Origin: CAVSRC01 sp963732845
Lineage (GTDB): Bacteria > Pseudomonadota > Alphaproteobacteria > Rhizobiales > Kaistiaceae
NCBI GenBank assembly: GCA_963732845.1
Contig: CAVTBE010000005.1
Span: 434,001 to 498,000, forward strand
Direction: 5' to 3'
DNA length: 64,000 bases
A program made the translations under genes and the position numbers. The notes under the pieces are model-generated. The model had not been told where the DNA came from. It ran no database searches and saw only the letters and a list, made by a program, of their open reading frames with translations. The stretch's first letter is position 1; each line of letters opens with the position of its first letter. Positions 34,252-42,739 of this stretch are shown here, one piece after another.

Positions 34252-34267
34252 TTTTCATATATGAACT
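34252..34267. promoter_or_regulatory. Candidate IclR operator, site 1
   Basis: The segment contains the perfect 12-bp palindrome TTCATATATGAA (34254-34265), between the divergent rraA-like and iclR genes. It matches site 2 at 35375-35390 at 13 of 16 positions. Two near-identical palindromes flanking an IclR gene and upstream of two operons are best explained as that regulator's binding sites. Confidence 0.65.
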
Positions 34268-34329
34268 ATCCAAATTCACAGTTTTGATGGTAATGAAGCG
34301 CGGATCGAGTTGTCAATCAGGGGACAGCC

Positions 34330-35112
34330 ATGTCGAGACCCCCCTCTGCCGAAGCGCAGGCGAAGCATCGCGTGCCTGCCATCGACAGGATGATGGAGAT
34401 TTTGTCCGCGCTCGAATTGATGGAGAACGGCGCCGCAATTCCCGACCTGGTGGCCATGCTGGAAATCCCGCAAACGACGGTCTACCGGATCCTCAATTCG
34501 CTCGCGGCCTACGACATGGTCCGGCGCGACGGCGGCGGGCGCTTTCAACTCGGCACGCGGCTCCTCGGCCTGGCCTCGCATGTCACCCGCAACCCGCACA
34601 GCCGTGACCTTGTCAGCACGGCCCAGAAGTACATGGACCGGCTCACGGCCGAACTGGGCGAGAGCATCAAGCTGTCGGTGGCCGACGGAGACAAGGTGCT
34701 GGTGATCGCGTCGGCACGCGGCCGGCGCGAATACGCGCTGGGCATAACGGTCGGTCAGCGTCTGCCGCTCCACATTGGCGCGGCCGGCAAGCTTTTGCTC
34801 AGCTATTATCCCGAAAACCTGCAGGAACGGGTGCTGCGCGGGCCGCTGGAGCGGCAGACCGAGGCGACGTTTTGCGACCCGGACCTGTTGCGGGCGGAGT
34901 TGCGGCGCATTCGGGCGCGCGGCTACGCGACGGACGTGGGCGAAGGCATGCTCAACGTCAAAGCGTTCGCCGTGCCGATTCTGGATTCGACCGGCAACGC
35001 GCTGGGCGGCCTGAGCGTCCCGTTTCTCGCCCAGAGCCGGCGTGGCGACGAAGACCAGATCATCGCCGCGCTGCTGCGCACCGCCCGCGAGATCGAACGC
35101 GAGCTGCCCTGA
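34330..35112 (+). CDS. IclR-family transcriptional regulator
   Basis: This is a 260-residue regulator with an N-terminal winged helix-turn-helix (about 15-75; IPQTTVYRILNSLAAYDMV at 44-62) and a C-terminal GAF-like effector domain (about 90-255, with PLHIGAAGKLLLSYY). It is divergent from the RraA-VOC-dehydratase genes and precedes the CUT1 importer operon, so it probably switches both in response to a sugar acid or its breakdown product. The shared palindromes at 34252-34267 and 35374-35391 support this. Confidence 0.93.
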   Translation: MSRPPSAEAQAKHRVPAIDRMMEILSALELMENGAAIPDLVAMLEIPQTTVYRILNSLAAYDMVRRDGGGRFQLGTRLLGLASHVTRNPHSRDLVSTAQKYMDRLTAELGESIKLSVADGDKVLVIASARGRREYALGITVGQRLPLHIGAAGKLLLSYYPENLQERVLRGPLERQTEATFCDPDLLRAELRRIRARGYATDVGEGMLNVKAFAVPILDSTGNALGGLSVPFLAQSRRGDEDQIIAALLRTAREIERELP

Positions 35113-35519
35113 GCGCGCCTGCCGCCGGCCAGCCGCCCGGGCTCAGTGCGACCGCACCGCAGACGGCTGCCGGTCAAGCCAGACCGCTGACGGACCGATC
35201 TCTCACCCCTGCCGCACGCGCCGCCCGCCCTGCTCTCGATCGCACGACCGGTCACGCCCGGACGGCACCACGCGGCCACCCCATTGCCGCCGGCGAATCC
35301 GCCCGCGCGATCGAACGGCTTCGTCGGCGATTTGACGCAGCAATCATCGGAAGCTAACATAGTTGAAATGCTTAAGTTCATATTTGAACTTTAGCCGGGA
35401 CGCCGGATCCTTCGCACGTCGCTCGCATGAGGGAATTCCGCGGCTCGGTCAAAGGCGCCGAAAGAGAGCGCCGAGTAGAGCTCTGCGGCACGAAGCCGCC
35501 CGAGAGGAGGAAGGCAGAT
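35113..35519. other. Intergenic leader with operator, no gene seen
   Basis: This 407-bp region separates the iclR gene and the binding-protein gene. I see no supported coding sequence on either strand. The first 230 bases are GC-rich and featureless. The IclR-type palindrome follows at 35374-35391, then a leader of about 130 bases ending in a strong ribosome-binding site (GAGGAGGAAGG) before the ATG at 35520. GGCGC and GCGCC within the leader could form a small stem. Confidence 0.6.
35374..35391. promoter_or_regulatory. Candidate IclR operator, site 2
   Basis: AAGTTCA (35374-35380), TATT, TGAACTT (35385-35391) is a perfect 7-bp inverted repeat. Its core differs from site 1 by one base in the central 12 (TTCATATTTGAA against TTCATATATGAA). 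It lies about 130 bases before the importer operon. Confidence 0.65.
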
Positions 35520-36768
35520 ATGAAGATCACGCATCGCAACCTCACCGCCATTGCGGCGCTGGCTCTGGGCGGCATTTGCCTCCCGCTCAGCGCTTCTGCC
35601 GGCGAAGTGACGTGGTGGGCGCCCAACTGGGAACAGCCGCGCGTCAACGACATCATCAAGGACTTCGAGGCCGCGCATCCTGACATCACGGTCAAGCTCG
35701 AAACGACCGTGGCGAAGGACCTGCAGAACAAGATCCTGGTCGCCCTGCAGTCGGGCAGCCCGCCGGACGTCATCGACTCGCAGAACGGCTGGAACATTCC
35801 CTTTGCCGCTCAAGGGCTGTTGACCCCGATCGACGAGCTGATGGCCGACCAGAAACTGGACTGGGCCGACTTCCTCGGGTCCGGCATGGCCACGACGAAA
35901 TACGAGGGCAAGGTCTACGGCCTGCCCTACCGCATCGAGTTCGCATGCGATCATCATCAATCGCGGCATGTTCCGCGATGCCGGGCTCGATCCGGACAAT
36001 CCGCCGCAGACCTGGGAAGAGTTCGTCAAGGCGGCGCAGGCGCTGACCAAGACCGGCGCGGACGGCAAGCCGCAATACGGCTTCGCCATCACCGGCGGCG
36101 GCGAGTTCGGCAACACGGTTTACCGGTCGGTGCCGTTCCTGCGCATGAACGGCGGCGGCATTCTCAATGCCGATGGCAAGGTCATCGTCAACACGCCTGA
36201 GTCCGTTGCCGGCCTGAAGTTCTATACGGACTTCTACACCACGCTGAAGACCTCCCCGCCGTCGACCCTCGAGAACGACGGCATCGCCAACCGGCAGCTG
36301 TTCACCGCCGGTGCGGTGGCGATGTACCAGTCGGGCCAGTACGACCTTGCGACGATCCACAAGGAGAATCCCAAGCTCGAAGTCAGCTCGATCATGATCC
36401 CGCATCCCGAGGGCAAGCAGACCACCGCGCTGCTCGGCGGGTGGAACTGGATCGTGCCGAAGGACGCGCCCAACAAGAAGGATGCCGCAGTTCTGCTCGC
36501 CTATCTGGCGCAACCGGAGGTCATGGGCGTCTACACCGACACCTTCCCGGCCCGCGAAAGCGCCATGTCGCAGCCCCGTTTCCAGGATCCGGAGCTGAAG
36601 GCCTACCGCGACATGCTGCCCTATGCCCGCGCCCCGTGGCCGGTGCCCAACTGGACGCAGATGACCCAGATCTACTTCACCTACGTCCAGGAGGTCATGA
36701 CTGGATCGATGACCCCGCAGGAGGCGATGGACGCCGCCGCGGGTGAGATCGAAGGACTGGCCGAGTAA
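35520..36768 (+). pseudogene. Sugar ABC importer substrate-binding protein, one frameshift
   Basis: A periplasmic SBP family 1 protein with a clear signal peptide (about 1-27, ending SASA). After residue 141 (YGLPYRIEF) the frame breaks. Removing one G at 35943 gives RIEF-HAIIINRGMFRDAGLD, the expected sequence at this hinge, and restores about 415 residues ending at 36768. The rest shows normal SBP features (GGWNWIVPKDAPNK). A 10-bp hairpin follows before the permease gene. As it heads the IclR-controlled importer operon, a true frameshift would disable uptake. The alternative is a base-calling error. Confidence 0.88.
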
Positions 36769-36791
36769 TAACGGCCACCAGCATGTAGACT

Positions 36792-36819
36792 GGCCTGCCC
36801 CGCGCTGCCGGGGCAGGCC
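36792..36819 (+). terminator. Intercistronic GC-rich hairpin after the binding-protein gene
   Basis: GGCCTGCCCC (36792-36801) and GGGGCAGGCC (36810-36819) form a perfect 10-bp stem with an 8-nt loop in the 78-bp gap before the permease gene. No T-tract follows. It is likely an mRNA-protecting or attenuating structure. Confidence 0.6.
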
Positions 36820-36846
36820 CCTTCACCAGGCACAGAGGCAGCACCG

Positions 36847-37707
36847 ATGAAGAAGCTCAGGCTCAATCCCGGCGTGGCCTTTGCGCTGCCTGCGCTCGTG
36901 GTCCTGGCACTGCTCATCGTCTACCCGCTGATCTACACGATCATGATCAGCTTCCAGACCCGCACCGGCGGCTGGGCGGGACTGGCGAACTACGAGCGCA
37001 TCCTGCCTTCGCGGGTGACGATCATCGCGCTGAAGAACACGTTCAACTACGTGTTCTGGTCGATCGTCTTCCAGGTCGGAATCGGCACCGCCGCGGGGAT
37101 TCTGCTCGAGCAGAAGTTCTTCGGCCGCGGCGTGGCGCGCTCGATCATGCTCATTCCCTGGGTGATCCCAGGCATCGTCGCCGCCACCACCTGGGCGTGG
37201 ATGTTCCACAGCGAGTTCGGCATCATCAACTACATGATGGTGCAGCTCGGCATCCTGGACCATCCGGTCAACTGGCTGAGCAACCTCAACACGGTCATGC
37301 CGGCCCTGATCGCCATCAATGTGTGGAAGATGTTCCCCTTCGTCGCGATCATGGTGCTCGCCGGGCTGCAGTCCGTCGACAAGTCGCTCTACGAGGCGGC
37401 ACGCGTCGACGGCGCCTCCTTCTTCGACGAAGTGCGCTTCATCATGATCCCGCAGCTCAGGCCCGTCCTGGCGGCGGTGACGCTGCTGCTGGTCATCTGG
37501 GGCCTGAACGGCATCACGATCATCTATTCGATCACGCGCGGCGGCCCGGCTAACCGCTCGCTGATCACGCCGATCCAGATCTACCAGACGGCCTTCGAGA
37601 CCTTCCGGCTCAACGACGCGGCGGCGCTGTCGGTGGCGTTCTTCATCTTCGTGTCGCTGCTTGCCGGTCTCTACATCTACATCAGCCAGCGTGCGGAGAT
37701 CGAGTGA
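36847..37707 (+). CDS. Sugar ABC importer permease, MalF type
   Basis: This is a 286-residue CUT1 permease. The N-terminus is short (MKKLRLNPG) and the first membrane segment spans about 10-34. The EAA loop YEAARVDGASFF lies near residues 182-193, followed by FIMIPQLRPV. The stop overlaps the next permease start (ATGA). It forms the channel with the following gene and is fed by the frameshifted binding protein upstream. Confidence 0.94.
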   Translation: MKKLRLNPGVAFALPALVVLALLIVYPLIYTIMISFQTRTGGWAGLANYERILPSRVTIIALKNTFNYVFWSIVFQVGIGTAAGILLEQKFFGRGVARSIMLIPWVIPGIVAATTWAWMFHSEFGIINYMMVQLGILDHPVNWLSNLNTVMPALIAINVWKMFPFVAIMVLAGLQSVDKSLYEAARVDGASFFDEVRFIMIPQLRPVLAAVTLLLVIWGLNGITIIYSITRGGPANRSLITPIQIYQTAFETFRLNDAAALSVAFFIFVSLLAGLYIYISQRAEIE

Positions 37708-38540
37708 TGAGACAGCACAGCCCGCTTCTCATGACCTTGATCTACGTCTTCGTCGGCCTGTTGATGGCCATCTCGATCGGGCCGTTCCTGTGGATGCTGA
37801 CATCGTCGTTCAAGCAACTGACCGAACTCTATACGATCCCGCCGCACTGGATCCCGCACATGCCGACGCTGGAGAACTACCAGAAGGTATTGTTCCACTC
37901 GAACATACCGCGGTACTTCCTCAACTCGACGATCATCTCGGCCGGCTCGACGGTGGTCTCGCTCCTGCTGGCGGTGTTCGCGGCAAACGGCTTCGCCCGC
38001 TTCCGCTTCCGCGGCCGGGCGGCAATGCAGGCCGCCGTGCTCGGCGCACAGCTTCTGCCGACGGCAGCGATCATCGTGCCGCTGTTCATCATTCTGCGCT
38101 CGCTGGGCCTCATCAACACCTATCTCGGCCTGATCCTGGTCTACATGATCGTGACGCTGCCGCTCTCGGTGTGGATGCTGGTCGGCTATTTCCGCTCGAT
38201 TCCGGTCGAACTCGAGGAGGCGGCGATCATCGACGGTGCGACACGCATCGAGATCCTCTTCAAGATCACCCTGCCCCTGGCGCTTCCCGGCATCGTCGCC
38301 GTGGTGATCTATTCCTTCGTGACGACATGGAACGAGTTCATCTTCGCGCTGAGCTTCGCCCTCGACGCCGGCGTCAAGACGCTGCCCATCGGGCTCTCCG
38401 AGTTCACCACTGAGTTCACCACCGACTGGGGCGCGGTGATGGCCGCTTCGGTGGTGATGACGCTACCCATCGGCGTGCTGTTCCTGGCGATGCAACGCCT
38501 GTTCGTCGGCGGCCTGATGGCCGGCGCGACGAAGGGCTGA
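37704..38540 (+). CDS. Sugar ABC importer permease, MalG type
   Basis: This 278-residue CUT1 permease is coupled to the MalF-type gene. The membrane segment at about 6-30 is followed by the periplasmic motif WMLTSSFK, typical of MalG types. The EAA loop is EEAAIIDGATRIE near 172-184, with KITLPLALPG. The C-terminus VGGLMAGATKG fits the family. The aldo/keto reductase gene follows after 22 bases. Confidence 0.94.
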   Translation: MMRQHSPLLMTLIYVFVGLLMAISIGPFLWMLTSSFKQLTELYTIPPHWIPHMPTLENYQKVLFHSNIPRYFLNSTIISAGSTVVSLLLAVFAANGFARFRFRGRAAMQAAVLGAQLLPTAAIIVPLFIILRSLGLINTYLGLILVYMIVTLPLSVWMLVGYFRSIPVELEEAAIIDGATRIEILFKITLPLALPGIVAVVIYSFVTTWNEFIFALSFALDAGVKTLPIGLSEFTTEFTTDWGAVMAASVVMTLPIGVLFLAMQRLFVGGLMAGATKG

Positions 38541-38562
38541 GCGGGGAGCCGGGAGAGCGCCC

Positions 38563-39381
38563 ATGGCCGGCACAGCGGTCGACATTCCGCGCCTCGGCCT
38601 CGGCACCTTTGGACGCACCGGGGAAGCCGGCATCGCCGCAATCCAGCAGGCGCTCGAACTGGGCTACCGCCATCTCGACACGGCACAGTCCTACGACACC
38701 GAGGCCAGCGTGCGCACCGCCATCCAGCGTTCCGGCCTGCCGCGCGAAGCGGTCTTCATCACCACCAAGGTGGCGGACACCAATCTCGCCCCGGCGGACT
38801 TCATGCCCAGCGTCGAAGCCAGTCTGCGGGCGCTGGGCACGGACCGGATCGATCTCCTGCTGATCCATTGGCCGCGGCGCGAGGACGAAGTGCCGCTTGC
38901 CGCCTATATGGGGGCGCTGGCCGACGTGCAGGCTGCCGGCAAGGCACGGCTCATCGGCGTCTCGAACTTCACCATTGGCCTGCTCGAACGGTGCGAGACG
39001 ATCCTCGGCGAGGGCGCTCTGGCGACCAACCAGGTCGAACTGCATCCCTACAGCCAGAACAGGGCGCTGCGCGCCTTCGCCCGTGACAGGGATCTGCTGC
39101 TGACGGCCTACATGCCGCTGGCCAAGGGGCGCGTCTTCGGCGATCCGCTGCTCGCCGGCATCGCCGCCCGCCATGGGGTGACGCCGGGCGCCGTCGCGCT
39201 CGCCTGGCTGCTGCACAACGGCATCGCAGCAATACCGGCGGCAAGCAGCGCGAAGCATCTGGCATCGAACCGCGAGGCACTTTCGGTGGCGCTGTCCGGC
39301 GCCGAGGTGGCGGCCATCGATGCGCTCGACCGGCGCGAGCGGATCGTCAATCCGCAGAAGGCGCCGGTCTGGGGCGACTAG
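38563..39381 (+). CDS. Aldo/keto reductase
   Basis: This 272-residue NADPH-dependent reductase has the complete catalytic tetrad: Asp39 and Tyr44 (HLDTAQSYDTE), Lys69 (TTKVAD) and His102 (LLIHWP). The coenzyme-binding stretch near the C-terminus (AIPAASSAKHL) is present. It is placed between permease and ATPase genes of the IclR-controlled importer, so it probably reduces the imported sugar or sugar acid, or an aldehyde formed from it. It resembles 2,5-diketo-gluconate reductase-type enzymes, but the assignment is not secure. Confidence 0.9.
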   Translation: MAGTAVDIPRLGLGTFGRTGEAGIAAIQQALELGYRHLDTAQSYDTEASVRTAIQRSGLPREAVFITTKVADTNLAPADFMPSVEASLRALGTDRIDLLLIHWPRREDEVPLAAYMGALADVQAAGKARLIGVSNFTIGLLERCETILGEGALATNQVELHPYSQNRALRAFARDRDLLLTAYMPLAKGRVFGDPLLAGIAARHGVTPGAVALAWLLHNGIAAIPAASSAKHLASNREALSVALSGAEVAAIDALDRRERIVNPQKAPVWGD

Positions 39382-39443
39382 CCGAAGACGGTACGGGCCG
39401 GGACGGCAGACGCCCGGCGGACGAGAGAGTCAGGGAGACTGAA

Positions 39444-40519
39444 TTGGGTAAGGTCACGATCACGAACCTGCGCAAGTCCTTCGGAAGCGCAGAGGTTCTC
39501 CATGGCATCTCGATCGACATCGACGACGGCGAATTCGTCGTGCTGGTCGGGCCGTCCGGATGCGGAAAGTCCACGCTGCTGCGCATGATCGCCGGCCTCG
39601 AAGAGATCACGCAGCGGCGAACTGCACGATCGAGCGGCCGCGTGGTCAACCAGGTTCCGCCGAAGGAGCGCGACATCGCGATGGTGTTCCAGAACTACGC
39701 GCTCTATCCGCACATGAATGTCGCCCAGAACATGGGCTTCTCGCTGCGGCTGCAGAACGGGAACAGGCAGAGTTCATCGACGAGCGGGTGCAGCAGGCGG
39801 CCGAAATCCTCGGCCTGACGGACTATCTGGCGCGCTATCCGCGCCAACTGTCGGGCGGACAGCGCCAGCGCGTCGCCATGGGGCGCGCCATCGTGCGCGA
39901 TCCGCAGGTCTTCCTGTTCGACGAGCCGCTCTCGAACCTCGACGCCAAGCTGCGCGTGCAGATGCGCACCGAGATCCGCCAGCTGCATCAGCGGCTGACC
40001 ACGACGACGATCTACGTGACCCACGACCAGATCGAAGCGATGACCATGGCCGACCGCATCGTCGTCATGAACAACGGCAATGTCGAGCAGATCGGCACAC
40101 CGCTCGACCTGTACGACCGGCCGACCAACGTCTTCGTCGCCGGATTCATCGGATCGCCGGGCATGAACATGCTGCACGGCCGCATCAGCGCCGATGCCCC
40201 GGCCGTCTTCGAGAGCGAAGGCGGCGGGCGGCTGCCTCTGCCCGAGGGCATCGATGCCGGCCCCGACCGCCGGCTGATCTACGGCATCCGACCCGAGCAT
40301 CTGATCATCGACCCGGACGGTCTGCCGTTCACGACCGAAGTGGTCGAGCCGACGGGAGCGGAATTCCACGTGCTGATGCGCGCGGCGGGCGACGAACTCA
40401 CCGGATCGTTCCGCGAACGCATCACGGCGCGGCCGGGAGAAACGATCGCTGTCCGGCCGGACCTCCCGCGGATTCACCTGTTCGACGCCGCCAGCGGCCA
40501 GCGCCTCAACACTGACTGA
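39444..40519 (+). pseudogene. Sugar ABC importer ATPase, UgpC type, frameshifted
   Basis: This is a MalK/UgpC ATPase with Walker A GPSGCGKST near 36-44, LSGGQRQ and the FLFDEP Walker B. It opens with a TTG at 39444 after AGGGAG (39432-39437). Two disturbed spots are visible. At 39609-39640 the normal ITSGELHIDGR reads ITQRRTARSSGR, which three extra bases would explain while keeping the frame. Near 39758 one base seems missing, since LQNGNRQSS must become LQNREQAEFIDERV to continue in the frame that runs to 40519. Restored length is about 358 residues. It powers the permeases at 36847-38540. Confidence 0.85.
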
Positions 40520-40575
40520 GCGGCCGGGCGGAGAGGCCGACGCGGACCCGTCCCTGTCCTGTTGCGGCCGGGGCT

Positions 40576-41993
40576 TCAGGAGACGCCGTCTCCGGCCCGC
40601 GGTGCGGACGGAAAGGTCATTCTGGCGCACAGGCCCTGGCCGCCGGGGCCGTCGGCGAGGACCAGCGTAGCGCCGAAGAGCGCGGCTATCTCCGCAACGA
40701 TCGAAAGGCCAAGGCCGGCGCCCTGCTCGCTTCCGCCGGCGTTGCGGGCGAAGCGCTCTCGAACGCGCTCTCGCGCGGCCGGCGGGATGCCCGGCCCGTT
40801 GTCTTCGACTTCGACCAGGACCTGATCTTGACGGCGGGCAACGCGGACGGTCGCGTGGCTGCCGGAACCGGCATAGCGCACGGCGTTCTCGACCAGATTG
40901 GACAGCATTTCGCCGAGAAGCATCTCGTCGCCGCGGACCAGAGCCTCGCCGCCCGCCTCGACACCGAGATCGACACCGCGGGCGGCGGCCCGGCGAACGT
41001 GGTCGGCGACGACGCCGCGGGCGAGCCCGGCAAGGTCGGTCGTCCGCCTGGTGAGCGCTTCGGATGCCGCCTCATCGACACGGGCGAGAAGCAGGAGTTG
41101 CGAGAGTATCCGTTCAGCATGCGCCGCGGCCCGATCGGCGTTCTCGGCGGCGCCTTGGGCTGCGGCAAGCGATTCGCCCGCTTGGCAAGCGCCAGTTCGG
41201 TGCGGATGATGGCCAGCGGCGTGCGCAATTGATGGCTGGCATTGCCGGTGAAGTGACGCAGCGCGTCGAGGGCGGCGGCGAGACGTGCCATGAAATTGTT
41301 GATGGTCGATACCAGGCCGCCAACCTCGCGCGGCACCCGGTGCTCGATGGGCCGAAGCTCGTCCGAAGACCGCCGGCCGAGCGCAGCCTCCAGCCGGTAC
41401 AACGGACGCAGGCCGGCACTCACCGCAAGCCAGACGATGATGGCGGCGCTGAGGATCAGCACGCCCTGGCGTGCCGCCGAGCGCAACAGGATGTCTTCCG
41501 ACAGGCGCTGTCGCGCATTGGTGGTCTCGGCGACGGTCACGCGAAACGGGATGGAACTCAGGCCGGTCGAGGCGGCCCCGTTGAGGACTGCGACACGGAT
41601 CGGCTCGTTGCGGAAGACGGCATCGCGGAACGAAAGGCCGGTGTGCGGATCCGCACCGGCGTCGGGCTCGGGCAGCCCCTGATAGCCGGTGATGAACGTT
41701 CCGGGCGGGCCGTCGATACGATAGAAGACCCGGTCCTGCGCCGCCGAGGTCAGCATGTCGAGCGCAACGTAGGGAATGTCGACCTCCAGCGCCCCGTCAT
41801 CGCCGACGACAACGCGCTCGCCGATCGCCTGCGCCGATCCGGCAAGGACCCGGTCGGAGACCTGGTCGGCGAGAAGGCGCGCCGAGCGGTAGGTTTCGAC
41901 AAGGGCGACGACGCCGATCAGCACCAGCGGCACAAGCAGCCAGAGAAGCAGGCGGCGACGCAGGGAATAGGGCGTGACCGGCGGGACCGTCAC
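40576..41993 (-). pseudogene. Sensor histidine kinase, TctE-like, one frameshift
   Basis: An inner-membrane sensor with a first membrane segment at 13-32, a periplasmic 2CSK_N-type domain (about 33-175), a second membrane segment near 176-195, and the H-box NASHQLRTPL with the phosphorylated His254. After residue 274 (AKRAN) the frame breaks at about 41172-41173. Adding one base there restores SLAAAQGAAENADRA and the ATPase domain (NLVENAVRY, DNGPGIP, GLGLSI) to the stop at 40576, about 472 residues. The start overlaps the regulator gene (ATGA). It could respond to a tricarboxylate, as TctE does. Confidence 0.87.
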
Positions 41994-42667
41994 GTCGGCG
42001 GATCCAGCAGCAGGTAGTAGCCGAGGCCGCGGGCGACCTGGATGGTCACCCCCATCGGGGAAAGCTTCTTGCGCAGGCGGCTGACATATTGCTCGATGGC
42101 ATTGTCGCTGACCTCCTCGTCGAAGGCGGACAACGATTCGACGATCTGCTGCTTGGAAACGATTCGGCCGGTCGACAGCATGAGCGTCTCCAGAACGCTC
42201 AGCTCCCGCGCCGGCAGATCGACGGCCTTGCCTTGGCAGGACAGCAGGCGCGTCTTTAGATCGAGCGTCAGCGGCCCGTATTCGGCGATGGACGATCCGA
42301 GGCCGGCACCTCGTCGCAGCAGGACCCGGATACGGGCCTCGAACTCGCTCACGTCGAAGGGCTTGGCGAGGTAGTCGTCGGCGCCGAGATCGAGCCCGCG
42401 GACACGCTCGTCGAGTGTGCCGCGCGCGGTCAGCACCAGAACCGGCGTATTGTCGTGGCGGCCGCGCATGGTCTTCAGCACGTCGAGGCCATCCATCTCC
42501 GGCAGAGTCAGGTCGAGGACGACCAGGTCGTAGCTCTGGGTGGCGATGACGGCATCGGCCGAAACGCCGTCCGGCACGATATCGACGGCGTAGCCGCTCC
42601 CCTTGAGGACCTTGCTCAACCCCGCAGCCAGAGCCTCGTTGTCCTCGACAACGAGAATGCGCATCAC
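41990..42667 (-). CDS. tctD: Response regulator, OmpR/TctD type
   Basis: This 225-residue two-component regulator has a receiver domain at 1-115 with the acidic pair Glu8/Asp9, phosphorylated Asp52, Thr80 and Lys102, and an OmpR-type winged helix at about 125-222 (IEQYVSRLRKKL). Start MMRILVVEDN. The stop overlaps the kinase start. It is divergent from a periplasmic binding-protein gene with 72 bases between. By analogy with TctD and with TctCBA 4 kb away, control of tricarboxylate uptake is plausible but unproven. Confidence 0.9.
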   Translation of the reverse strand: MMRILVVEDNEALAAGLSKVLKGSGYAVDIVPDGVSADAVIATQSYDLVVLDLTLPEMDGLDVLKTMRGRHDNTPVLVLTARGTLDERVRGLDLGADDYLAKPFDVSEFEARIRVLLRRGAGLGSSIAEYGPLTLDLKTRLLSCQGKAVDLPARELSVLETLMLSTGRIVSKQQIVESLSAFDEEVSDNAIEQYVSRLRKKLSPMGVTIQVARGLGYYLLLDPPT

Positions 42668-42739
42668 ATTCCTCCCGCCACGAGCCTAACCCCGGCCGAT
42701 TTGCTTGTGAATGCGCCTGTCGAAGGGCATGGTTGGGCG

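Noticed and set aside
34245..34265. Repeated CATATAT around a T-tract read as an attachment site or terminator
   Set aside because: No integrase or second copy is nearby. The 12-bp palindrome and its twin at 35375 explain the element better as an operator.
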